Below, piece by piece: positions 42,974 to 49,628 of a stretch of 64,000 nucleotides of DNA (the stretch's first letter is position 1; each line of letters opens with the position of its first letter). The notes under the pieces are model-generated. The model saw only the letters and a list, made by a program, of their open reading frames with translations. It had not been told where the DNA came from and searched no databases. Origin of the DNA: Rhodococcus maanshanensis NBRC 100610 (GTDB lineage Bacteria; Actinomycetota; Actinomycetes; Mycobacteriales; Mycobacteriaceae); NCBI RefSeq assembly GCF_001894865.1, contig NZ_BCXA01000024.1, forward strand, positions 1-64,000. Direction: 5' to 3'. The position numbers and the translations under genes were made by a program.

Positions 42974-44675
42974 GGACCATGACGGTGCGATGTTGAAGGC
43001 CGGCCCCGATGACGGTTTGGAAGAGGGCCAGTTTCTCGCCTACGCAAGCGTGTTCGGCAATCGGGACTCGTACGGCGATGTTGTCGAGCCGGGCGCGTTC
43101 ACCAAGTCGCTGACCGATTGGCGGGCCAAGGGCGCACCTATCCCGCTGCTGTTCGGTCACAACATGGAAGATCCCGATTTCAATATCGGGCACGTCGTCA
43201 TGGCGGAAGAGGACGGGCACGGCCTCAAGGTGCTCGGGCAGCTGGACCTTGAGTCACCCAAGGGCCGGCAGGTGCATCGGATGCTCAAGGGCCGGCGCGT
43301 GGGCAACCTGTCGTTTGCTTATGACGTGCTCGACTCCAAGCCTGCCAAGAGTGCGGAACTGGGCGAGTACGTGAGCTTGAAAAGCCTTGCTCTTCACGAA
43401 ATTAGCGTGGTGACCGTGGGAGCGAATCGCTCAACGGCGGTCCTCGCAGTCAAGGGTGGCGACGCCACCAACGTAACCAAGGATGAGGTTGTCATGAGTG
43501 TTTCTCTCAAGGATCAGCGGGCCGGCGTCGTCACCAAGGCGCAGGCAATCGTTGATGGTGCCAAGGCTGAGGGCGTTGAGCTGACCGCCGAACAGGCCGC
43601 CGAGCTTGACGGCCTGGTCGATCAGGTCAAGGCGTTTGACGAGCAGATCAAGGCGTCTCTCGACTCTCAGGCGCTTGTCGCGGCAGTCGAAGCATTGGGT
43701 AAGGGCATTGAGCCGGCAATGGATCAGGAAAAGGGCAACATGAACGTGAGCACCAAGGGCCGGTTTCTGGGGCTGACTGGCAAGTCGGGCGCTGAGGCGG
43801 CAACCAAGCTGGCGGGGCAGATGCTCGGATCTGCCGGTGGCGTCAAGTCGCTGACCGCTGCGGGTAGCTCGGTTACCGGCGTTCCGCTGGTCGCTCAGTC
43901 GCCCATCGAACTTGACCGCGTACCGACCAGCGTCCTTGAGGTGCTTGGTGTGGTCACTCATTCCACGCCTGAGTACACGTACCTGCGTCAGACGGTCCGT
44001 ACCAACAACGCGGCACCGTGGGCCAGCGGCAACAAGCCTGAGAGCAGGTACGCCGTTGAAAGTGTGCCCGGCAAGCTGACGGTGATTCCGCATGTCAGCG
44101 AGGGCATCGACAGGTACACCCTGATCGACAACGCGGCACTTGGTGACTTCCTCAAGGACGAAATGATCGACGGCCTGATGCACGCCGTTGAGGCTCAGGT
44201 TCTCAGCGGCAACGGTACGGGCGTCAACATGAGGGGCGTCCTCAACACGTCGGGCGTTCTCTCGCAGGCGTTCACCACTGACCTCGTGACGACAACCCGC
44301 AAGGCGGTTACTGCCCTTGAGACCGGCGGACGCAAGCCGGGCGTCTTCGTCCTCAGCCCGACTGACTGGGAGGCGCTGGAACTGGCGCGCAACACCAGCG
44401 GCGCGTTCGACCTGGCGCACTCGGCTGTTGATCGTTCGGCGCGCAAGCTGCATGGTGTGCCGGTCGTCGTGTCCACTGCGCTGCCGGCCAAGGTCGCAAT
44501 GCTGATGGACCTGGACGCGGTGAAGGTCGATACCGATACTCACGGCCTGGTCGTTGAGTGGGGCGTCAAGGGCGATGACTTCGGCCAGAACGCTAGCCGG
44601 CTGTTGGTTGAGGGCCGGTTTGGCGTGTCGGTGCTGCGTCCGACTGGTGTTGTGAAGATCGCAACGGCGGCGTAG
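42963..44675 (+). CDS. Fused HK97 prohead protease and major capsid protein
   Basis: The 570-residue protein joins two head proteins. Residues 1-170 form the prohead protease (AYASVFGNRDSYGDVVEPGAF; His in LLFGHN; Ser in NLSFAYDV; ALHEISVVTVGANRST). Residues about 178-265 form a helical delta/scaffold-like region, and 270-570 the HK97 gp5 capsid fold (PLVAQSPIELDRVPTSVLEVLGV; NGTGVNMRGVLNTSG; VLSPTDWEALELA; LLVEGRFGVSVLRPTGVVK). An internal ATG at 43494 with GGATGAGG 5 bases before it starts a normal-looking stand-alone capsid protein (MSVSLKDQRAGVVTKAQ); another at 43740 has AGGAAAAGGG. Confidence 0.93.
   Translation: MLHKDHDGAMLKAGPDDGLEEGQFLAYASVFGNRDSYGDVVEPGAFTKSLTDWRAKGAPIPLLFGHNMEDPDFNIGHVVMAEEDGHGLKVLGQLDLESPKGRQVHRMLKGRRVGNLSFAYDVLDSKPAKSAELGEYVSLKSLALHEISVVTVGANRSTAVLAVKGGDATNVTKDEVVMSVSLKDQRAGVVTKAQAIVDGAKAEGVELTAEQAAELDGLVDQVKAFDEQIKASLDSQALVAAVEALGKGIEPAMDQEKGNMNVSTKGRFLGLTGKSGAEAATKLAGQMLGSAGGVKSLTAAGSSVTGVPLVAQSPIELDRVPTSVLEVLGVVTHSTPEYTYLRQTVRTNNAAPWASGNKPESRYAVESVPGKLTVIPHVSEGIDRYTLIDNAALGDFLKDEMIDGLMHAVEAQVLSGNGTGVNMRGVLNTSGVLSQAFTTDLVTTTRKAVTALETGGRKPGVFVLSPTDWEALELARNTSGAFDLAHSAVDRSARKLHGVPVVVSTALPAKVAMLMDLDAVKVDTDTHGLVVEWGVKGDDFGQNASRLLVEGRFGVSVLRPTGVVKIATAA
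44576..44626. repeat. 51-bp direct repeat, copy 1 (inside capsid gene 3' end)
   Basis: Identical to 45302-45352 over 51 bases (begins TGACTTCGGCCAGAACGC, ends GGTTTGGCGT). This copy is in the coding frame of the capsid C-terminus and looks original. Confidence 0.93.
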
Positions 44676-45273
44676 GCAGTTGAGGTGCGGGCGGTCGGTA
44701 CAGCTCGACTGCCCGTCCACGGAGGTCAGACACAGCCTGGCCCAACTTGGTGATGCTCTCGATCATCTGGCGAACCTTGTTGGCGATAGCTTTGCTGTCG
44801 GAGTCGAGAACGTCGGCGAGCGTGACGCACTCCAAGAACGCTTCACCTATTGCTTCAAGGCAGCGGCGGGTCTCTACGTCAGTTGCAAGAAGGTCGGCTG
44901 TGATCAGGGCGCGATCGAAGTCCGCTGTGAGAGTGAGGACGTTCGAGTAGAACTCCGCGATGCTGACTACCTTCGTCAAGGACTCCGATTCATGCGGTGC
45001 GTTGGCGACCTGAGCCATTTGGGCGCAGATGCTGGTCAGGTTCGGCATCCAGAGCGTCGAGACATGCAGGACCTCCACAATCGAACTTCGCTGCTGGTTG
45101 CGTACTCGCTCAAGTTGTTCGGCGTTGAACCGAGATTCTGTTGACGATTGCGAATCTGCAAACTGGCGGGCTGAGCGACGCAACGTGAGCCAGTTAGCCA
45201 CTGCTGACACCACGACAGCGATTGAGGCCACAGAGGTTGTGGCAAACGCACCCCATCCGGGCGTGTAGTACAT
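44593..45273 (-). CDS. Cargo gene: membrane-anchored coiled-coil-type protein
   Basis: The 226-residue protein has one N-terminal TM helix (TTSVASIAVVVSAVANWLTL), then a long helical region (SARQFADSQSSTESRFNAEQLERVRNQ; several amphipathic helices) and a Pro-rich tail. The last ~27 residues are encoded by the antisense of the capsid gene 3' end. No family is recognised. It is on the opposite strand to the head genes and is bracketed by the 51-bp repeats. ATG 45273 or GTG 45282. A superinfection-exclusion or defence role is a guess based on location and shape. Confidence 0.68.
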   Translation of the reverse strand: MYYTPGWGAFATTSVASIAVVVSAVANWLTLRRSARQFADSQSSTESRFNAEQLERVRNQQRSSIVEVLHVSTLWMPNLTSICAQMAQVANAPHESESLTKVVSIAEFYSNVLTLTADFDRALITADLLATDVETRRCLEAIGEAFLECVTLADVLDSDSKAIANKVRQMIESITKLGQAVSDLRGRAVELYRPPAPQLPTPPLRSSQHQSDAAPTRQTGPQPTAG

Positions 45274-45301
45274 ACTGACCACTTTCTCATGCAGGCAGCG
45301 C

Positions 45302-45352
45302 TGACTTCGGCCAGAACGCTAGCCGGCTGTTGGTTGAGGGCCGGTTTGGCGT
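45302..45352. repeat. 51-bp direct repeat, copy 2 (capsid fragment)
   Basis: Perfect copy of 44576-44626, located upstream of the cargo gene start and just before a terminator. It is not part of an intact capsid gene here; sequence after GGCGT differs from copy 1. Confidence 0.93.
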
Positions 45353-45364
45353 CTGGATGAAACG

Positions 45365-45411
45365 AAAGTGGCCCGCCACTGCCCTTGATTTGGGTTGTGG
45401 CGGGCCATTTT
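45365..45411. terminator. Bidirectional rho-independent terminator
   Basis: TGGCCCGCCAC (45369-45379) pairs with GTGGCGGGCCA (45397-45407), with a further CCC/GGG inside the loop. It is flanked by AAA on the left and TTTT on the right, so it can end transcription from both sides: the head operon from the left and the 45419-45703 gene from the right. Confidence 0.88.
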
Positions 45412-45418
45412 CCGTGTA

Positions 45419-45703
45419 TCAGGCCGGAATCGGGTGGATGGAGTCGATATCGGGTGCGATCGTCACCAGCCCTCCGATAGGCATCACAATCGGAACCGAG
45501 TTGCCCGCAACAAAGAGCGTCAAGGTGGTGACCGTTCTCTCAGCTACAGGGAACAGGGATTCATGCTCGACCTTGGTGAGGACGCCTGTGACGACGGTTT
45601 CGCGCACTACGCCGTCCGCCACCTCGGTGCCGATGGATGCCTTGAGGTACTGCCCGACGTGCTCGGCGCTGAGATCGTCGGTTGCAATTTCTGTGGTTGC
45701 CAT
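45419..45703 (-). CDS. Small protein of unknown function (element)
   Basis: The 94-residue protein is predicted beta-rich in the second half (TLTLFVAGNSVPIVMPIGGLVTI) after an N-terminal ATTEIATDDLSAEHVGQYL segment. The ATG at 45703 is preferred to an upstream extension rich in Cys. Ends at the terminator. No family recognised. Confidence 0.55.
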   Translation of the reverse strand: MATTEIATDDLSAEHVGQYLKASIGTEVADGVVRETVVTGVLTKVEHESLFPVAERTVTTLTLFVAGNSVPIVMPIGGLVTIAPDIDSIHPIPA

Positions 45704-45734
45704 GCCGGGCAAACTACACGGCAGGACCGACAGG

Positions 45735-45768
45735 ACAGCCCCACACCTGACCATCGGTGCGGGGCTGT
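45735..45768. terminator. Hairpin between two reverse-strand element genes
   Basis: ACAGCCCC-a-CACC pairs with GGTG-c-GGGGCTGT around an 8-base loop (45735-45768). It lies just downstream of the 45792-45950 gene in its reading direction. No T-tract. Likely terminator. Confidence 0.65.
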
Positions 45769-45791
45769 TCGTGTCTCAGCGTGCGACTCAG

Positions 45792-45950
45792 CTAGCCGTT
45801 CAATAGCTCGCCAAGGATCGAGTGCAGGTGCTCAGCCTGCGCCCGCGTGAGGTCAACGGACAGGTCGCGGCTGAGAGTAAGGATCACGTCGTTACCGTCC
45901 TCGCGTGCAGACGGATCGAACGCGGAAGTGTTGCTGTGATTGATGAGCAT
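45792..45950 (-). CDS. Small acidic protein (element)
   Basis: A 52-residue protein, ATG at 45950 with an AAGGA ribosome-binding sequence 4 bases upstream. Content: NDVILTLSRDLSVDLTRAQAEHLHSIL. The pattern of a short beta segment plus a helix 'LTxxxAxxLxxxL' resembles the 40112-40321 product. Function unknown. Confidence 0.6.
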   Translation of the reverse strand: MLINHSNTSAFDPSAREDGNDVILTLSRDLSVDLTRAQAEHLHSILGELLNG

Positions 45951-45962
45951 TTGTTCCTTCAT

Positions 45963-46279
45963 AGTTGATTGGGTACGTCTAGAAACCAGCGGAGCACCCA
46001 CGGGTGCCGGTGTCGTAAACCCCACCCCGGAACAACCCACGAACCATGCCCCGTTATCGCGTCACGGCAACGCCAGTAGCCCACCCGCTAGAAGCGGACA
46101 GGCTGGCGCTGACCCGACCCAAGGTGTGCACCCCGCTAGGTCGAGCGCCTGTGCCGGTTCACAGGATTACGAACACCGGGAATCGCTGGTTGGCGTCGGG
46201 CGACTCGGAAGACGACGAGCGGGAAGGGACCCACTCCGCACCCCCACGGCGTTGATTCCGCGGAGGACGGGGCAGGTCG
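45963..46279. other. 317-bp stretch without a convincing gene
   Basis: No frame here has a good start signal and protein-like composition. A short hairpin GCACCC/GGGTGC is at 45994-46007. The region separates two small reverse-strand genes and may hold the promoter for the 45792-45950 gene. Confidence 0.4.
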
Positions 46280-46435
46280 CTACGCGGGGTAGAGCCGTTC
46301 GGCGGTGGCGATGGTGCCCAGTAGTTCGTCCGGGTGATCGATGGCAAGCATCGACAGCAGGCGGAACGCGAGGTGTCCGGTCGGGTCAGCGCCAAGGTGG
46401 GCGCCCAGGGTGTCGAGGACTTCGCTGGTGGTCAT
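46280..46435 (-). CDS. 51-residue protein coupled to a small membrane protein
   Basis: The protein is predicted helical and soluble (TSEVLDTLGAHLGADPTGHL; LLSMLAIDHPDELLGTIATA). Its ATG at 46435 overlaps the stop of the upstream 49-residue membrane protein (ATGA), so both are made together. No family recognised. Confidence 0.6.
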   Translation of the reverse strand: MTTSEVLDTLGAHLGADPTGHLAFRLLSMLAIDHPDELLGTIATAERLYPA

Positions 46436-46581
46436 GCGACGTACCAGCCGAGGGCGAACGCGAGGCGCAGAACGCTATTCGTGGCGACATAGGCCACAGG
46501 TAGGACCAGGATTGCGGCGGTAACTTCACGCGCGCTGTGCGACCTCTTGGGGTGCGTGGATAGACTTCGGGAACGGTGCAT
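46432..46581 (-). CDS. 49-residue single-TM protein (element right end)
   Basis: Basic N-terminus (MHRSRSLSTHPKRSHSAREV) then one hydrophobic helix (TAAILVLPVAYVATNSVLRLAFALGWYVA). An AAGAG ribosome-binding sequence lies before the ATG. Forms a bicistron with the 51-residue protein. Could be a small toxin, holin-like or membrane-sensor peptide; this is not shown. Confidence 0.58.
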   Translation of the reverse strand: MHRSRSLSTHPKRSHSAREVTAAILVLPVAYVATNSVLRLAFALGWYVA

Positions 46582-46652
46582 GGCGGGTCTCTTCCGTCGT
46601 GGTCCGAGGCCCTGGCTGGTGTTGGTAGCACCTGCTAGGGCCGTTCTTGTTT

Positions 46653-46689
46653 GGACACACGTACGGGGGATTCGGCACGCATTAGGCGC
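46653..46689. promoter_or_regulatory. Candidate right arm-type integrase site
   Basis: GGACAC (46653) followed 21 bases later by GGCACGCATTAGGCGC (46674-46689), the same layout and orientation as at the left end with one difference in the 16-bp repeat. It lies 45 bases from the attR core. Confidence 0.6.
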
Positions 46690-46733
46690 GATGCCAGTTT
46701 TGGTAGCTAAAAATAGCACCTGACCTGCGAATA

Positions 46734-46762
46734 TGTGGTGCCCTCGGCAGGATTCGAACCTG
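46734..46762. repeat. attR: 29-bp core within tRNA-Arg
   Basis: Perfect match to 38019-38047. It covers the T-arm, acceptor 3' strand and CCA end of the tRNA gene, so integration keeps the tRNA intact at this end. Confidence 0.92.
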
Positions 46763-46811
46763 CGACCTACCCTTTAGGAGAGGGTTGCTCTATCCCCTGA
46801 GCTACGAGGGC
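46736..46811 (-). tRNA. tRNA-Arg (anticodon CCT)
   Basis: The complement reads GCCCTCGTAGCTCAGGGG... through a 7-base anticodon loop CTCCTAA (anticodon CCT) on an ACCCT/AGGGT stem, then GGTTCGAATCC in the T-arm and GAGGGCACCA at the 3' end. The acceptor stem GCCCTCG/CGAGGGC is complete and CCA is encoded. It decodes AGG codons and serves as the attachment site. Confidence 0.96.
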
Positions 46812-46877
46812 CTCCGGCCCGCAGAGCACCTGCGGGCCGTATTGCACGGTTGGAGTGTAGCGGGTTCGGGTTGACGC

Positions 46878-47330
46878 CTAGCCGTTCGCCCGGCCGACGA
46901 CCCGGCGGTGGAGTAGTTCGAGGCCGGCCACGATCGCCGCAGCCATCAGCACGTGCATCAAGATCAGCGCGGTCTTCGTGATGCCGTCGGTGTCGGCCAT
47001 CGCGGCGAGGGCGATGGTGAGCAGGGGCAGCGCCGCGCCGACCACCTGGCCGACCCGGATCATCGCAGGCCAGCGCAGGGACAGCAGCACGACCAGGCCG
47101 ACGCCGATCGCGGTCGGCAACGCCGAGATCCCCACGATTCCGGTCGCGGAGATCGGTTTGGCGGCGCCCTGGTCGATGACCTCGAGCGAGCCGCCCGCGA
47201 TCCATGCGATCAGGTAGATCGCGAGATTGCCCACCACGGCGGCCGCGGTGGTGGCGAGGGTCGCCTGCCACCGGCCCAGGCTGAGCGTCGTCGGGGCGGG
47301 GGAGGTGGTCGGATGCAGGATGGTCGACAT
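46878..47330 (-). CDS. Four-helix membrane protein, DUF6069-like
   Basis: The 150-residue protein has four TM helices (LATTAAAVVGNLAIYLIAWI; GISALPTAIGVGLVVLLSL; GAALPLLTIALAAMA; ALILMHVLMAAAIVAGLELL). Size and layout fit DUF6069. Start ATG 47330 with GAGGAG before it. Divergent from the oxidoreductase at 47465, sharing a palindromic operator. Confidence 0.72.
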   Translation of the reverse strand: MSTILHPTTSPAPTTLSLGRWQATLATTAAAVVGNLAIYLIAWIAGGSLEVIDQGAAKPISATGIVGISALPTAIGVGLVVLLSLRWPAMIRVGQVVGAALPLLTIALAAMADTDGITKTALILMHVLMAAAIVAGLELLHRRVVGRANG

Positions 47331-47392
47331 GGCGTGCTCCTCGGCGCGGGGGTCTCGCTGCGCGGGTTCGCGCTGCGTGAAGAGAGCTTGCA

Positions 47393-47412
47393 ACCTCAAC
47401 CATTGTTGAGGT
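47393..47412. promoter_or_regulatory. MerR/SoxR-type palindromic operator
   Basis: ACCTCAACCATTGTTGAGGT is a perfect 8+4+8 palindrome. CCTCAA...TTGAGG half-sites are typical of MerR-family (SoxR-like) operators, and on the reverse strand a TTGACC -35-like element overlaps it. It sits between the DUF6069-like gene and the oxidoreductase gene and could control both. No MerR gene is in the window. Confidence 0.62.
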
Positions 47413-47464
47413 CAAGGCGGGTCCGGCGAGGAATTACTCGCCGCGTTTCGAGGTTGTCCAAGGA

Positions 47465-48412
47465 ATGAGCACTACCGAATCCATTGTTGCGAATGCGTTC
47501 GGAGGGCCGGAGGTCCTCGCGGTGTCAGAGGAGGAGCTGCCCGCTCCCGCTCCCGGTCAGGTCCTCGTGGAAATGCGCGCGATCGGCGTCAATCCCATCG
47601 ACTACAAGCTCTACAGCGGCGCCCTCGGCGCCAACGAGTCCCGGCTGCCGCTACACCTGGGCGCCGAGGGATCGGGCGTGGTGCTCGAGGTGGGAGCGGA
47701 CGCGGCAGGGCCCGCCGGTCCGATCTCGGTCGGCGACGAGGTGATCGCCTACCCGGGCGAGGGTGCCTACACCCGCAGGCTGGTGCTTCCCGCGGATTAC
47801 GTCTTCCCGCGGCCCGAGGCGCTGTCCTGGGAACAGTCCGCCGGGCTGATGTTGGCGGGGACCACCGCGTCCGAGGCGATCGTCGTGACCGGGGTCGTCG
47901 ACGGCGAGACGCTGCTGATCCACGGGGCCGCCGGCGGCGTCGGTTCTCTCGCCGTACAGCTGGCGGTGGCCAAGGGCGTCACGGTGATCGGAACCGCGGC
48001 GCAGTCCAACCACGAGTACCTACGGGGCCTCGGGGCGATCCCCGTGACCTACGGGGACGGGCTGGAGTCCCGGGTGCGCGCACTGGCCCCGAATGGCGTC
48101 GACGCGGCCTTCGACACGGCGGGAACGGATGAGGCGGTGGATGTTTCGCTCGCCCTGGTCGCCGACCGCAAGCGCATCGTCACCATCGTCGCGTTCGGCC
48201 GGGCCCAGCAGGACGGCTTCGTGGCGATCGGCGCGGGCAATCCGGACACGCCCCGGATCCGGAAGGCCGCGCGCCTCGGCCTGGTCGGGGCGGCCGCCGA
48301 CGGCAAGCTCGACGTCGTTGTGGCCAAGACCTTTCCGCTCACGGAGGCCGCCCGCGCACATGCCGAGCTCCAGCGACCGCATCCGCGCGGCAAGTTCGTC
48401 CTGATCCCCTGA
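47465..48412 (+). CDS. NADP-dependent oxidoreductase (quinone oxidoreductase type)
   Basis: The 315-residue medium-chain dehydrogenase has an N-terminal GroES-like domain (GGPEVLAVSEEELPAP; IGVNPIDYKLYSG) and the NADPH-binding motif HGAAGGVGSLAVQLA. No zinc-ligand cysteines are evident. It should reduce quinones or enals in the cytoplasm. The stop codon lies in a small tandem repeat. Confidence 0.9.
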   Translation: MSTTESIVANAFGGPEVLAVSEEELPAPAPGQVLVEMRAIGVNPIDYKLYSGALGANESRLPLHLGAEGSGVVLEVGADAAGPAGPISVGDEVIAYPGEGAYTRRLVLPADYVFPRPEALSWEQSAGLMLAGTTASEAIVVTGVVDGETLLIHGAAGGVGSLAVQLAVAKGVTVIGTAAQSNHEYLRGLGAIPVTYGDGLESRVRALAPNGVDAAFDTAGTDEAVDVSLALVADRKRIVTIVAFGRAQQDGFVAIGAGNPDTPRIRKAARLGLVGAAADGKLDVVVAKTFPLTEAARAHAELQRPHPRGKFVLIP

Positions 48413-48429
48413 TCCCCTGATCCCCTGAT
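48402..48429. repeat. Short tandem repeat over the oxidoreductase stop
   Basis: TGATCCCC is repeated three times (48402-48425) and followed by TGAT. Every unit contains TGA and the second supplies the stop codon. Confidence 0.8.
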
Positions 48430-48553
48430 GGCCCGGCGCTCCGGCGCCGAGAATCCGCTGAGCCGCCGTCGCCAACCGCCCGTCGCGCAGGTCACGGGGG
48501 AGTAGATTGGCAGATGGTGCTCGCCAGGCACCCACAGTGGAGGCGTAATCCCC

Positions 48554-48661
48554 ATGACACCAGACGAACTCATGACAACGGCCTGTCACCGTGCAACGGA
48601 ATCGGTCGTCGACAACTGGGGCGGGCCCTTCGGCGCGGTCATCGCCGGCCTTCCCTACTGA
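48554..48661 (+). pseudogene. Truncated nucleoside-deaminase-like N-terminus
   Basis: A 35-codon frame with GGAGG upstream of ATG 48554 reads MTPDELMTTACHRATESVVD.. ending GGPFGAVIAGLPY. The GGPFGAVI motif and its distance from the start match the N-terminus of guanine/cytidine-type deaminases (about 150 residues). The zinc-site part (HAE, PCxxC) is missing. A stop falls 2 bases before the next gene. It is likely a deletion remnant. Confidence 0.6.
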
Positions 48662-48662
48662 C

Positions 48663-49628
48663 ATGGCGCCGCCGGATGCCTCTGCGTCACGACCTTCACC
48701 GGCGACAGTGGTCATCACCCAGCGACTTCGTCCGGGTCTCGAGCCCGCATTCCGGCGCTGGCAGGACGAGGTGGACACGGCGGCGGCGTCCTTTGCCGGA
48801 TTCCTCGGAACCGATGTCGCCCGGTCGCCTGGCACCGAGTCGGAGTGGACGGTGGTGTACCGATTCGACGCCGCCGATAACCTGAAGCTCTGGCTCGACA
48901 GCGAGACACGGCGAGCATTGATGGTTCGGGCCGGGGAGTTCTTCGAGGAATCGCCATCCCAGTACGTGCTGATCGACGAGGGCCGCGACGATGCGGTGAC
49001 GGTCGCCGTATCGCACCCGCCGGTGCCGGGCAGGGAGGCGGAATTCCTCGCCTGGCAGCAGCGAGTCATAGAGGCGGAGAAGGCGTTTCCCGGCTTCCGT
49101 GGATCGGAGTTGCATCGCCCGGTGCCGGGGATCCAGGAGGATTGGATCATCCTGTTCACCTTCGACTCGTCGGAGGACCTCGAGCGGTGGCTGTCGTCGT
49201 CGGAGCGGGCGGCGCTCCTGGCGGAGGGCAGGGAGTTCCGTGGCTTCACGGTCAAGCGGATCGCGAATCCGTACGGGTCGTGGTTCCCGGCGGGCGGGCC
49301 GGGCGCGGCGCCCGCGGCCTCGTGGAAGACAGCCCTTTCGGTGCTGGTCGGGCTTTACCCGACGGTGGTCATCCTCACCGTCGCCATCGCCGAGACCTGG
49401 CCGGGCGCGCCGCTCTGGCTCAGCCTGCTGATCGGCAACATCGCGTCGGTTTGCCTCCTGACGTGGGTCGTCATGCCGGTCGTGACCAGGGTGTTGCACT
49501 TCTGGCTGGAACCGGAGGACGGCGAGCGGGGCACCGACGCGCGCGGCGCGGCGATCTCGGTGGGCGTGCTGACGGTGTTCGCGGCGGCCTTCTGGCTGGT
49601 CACGACGGTGCTGTGGACGCTGCCCTAG
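48663..49628 (+). CDS. Tandem ABM-domain protein with C-terminal membrane helices
   Basis: The 321-residue protein has two antibiotic-biosynthesis-monooxygenase (ABM) ferredoxin-like domains: residues 14-110 (VVITQRLRPGLEPAFRRWQ; FLGTDV) and 115-205 (VTVAVSHPPVPGREAEFLAW; FPGFRGSELH). Three TM helices follow. This double-ABM-TM layout is known in actinobacteria but its reaction is unclear. The start ATG 48663 is 1 base after the deaminase remnant. The 3' end overlaps the convergent SDR by 29 bases. Confidence 0.85.
   Translation: MAPPDASASRPSPATVVITQRLRPGLEPAFRRWQDEVDTAAASFAGFLGTDVARSPGTESEWTVVYRFDAADNLKLWLDSETRRALMVRAGEFFEESPSQYVLIDEGRDDAVTVAVSHPPVPGREAEFLAWQQRVIEAEKAFPGFRGSELHRPVPGIQEDWIILFTFDSSEDLERWLSSSERAALLAEGREFRGFTVKRIANPYGSWFPAGGPGAAPAASWKTALSVLVGLYPTVVILTVAIAETWPGAPLWLSLLIGNIASVCLLTWVVMPVVTRVLHFWLEPEDGERGTDARGAAISVGVLTVFAAAFWLVTTVLWTLP

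Larger units (their letters stand above)
38019..46762. mobile_element. Integrative phage-satellite-like element in tRNA-Arg(CCT)
   Basis: The element is bounded by 29-bp direct repeats that cover the tRNA-Arg 3' end, so the excised form would be 8,715 bp. Gene order: integrase, two HTH proteins, small genes, a disrupted replication-type gene, small genes, portal, protease-capsid fusion, then a reverse-strand block of small genes. Codon usage and base composition are visibly less GC-rich than in the flanks. No terminase, scaffold, tail, lysin or repressor is recognised. It resembles phiRv1/phiRv2-like elements and capsid-forming satellites more than a full prophage. Confidence 0.88.

Noticed and set aside
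44680-45144. 154-codon + strand frame opposite the cargo gene
   Set aside because: Cys-rich and irregular; the reverse-strand frame has a TM helix and regular helical pattern, so it was preferred.
46046-46255. 69-codon + strand frame in the element
   Set aside because: No ribosome-binding sequence, proline/arginine-rich and opposite in direction to neighbours; treated as non-coding.
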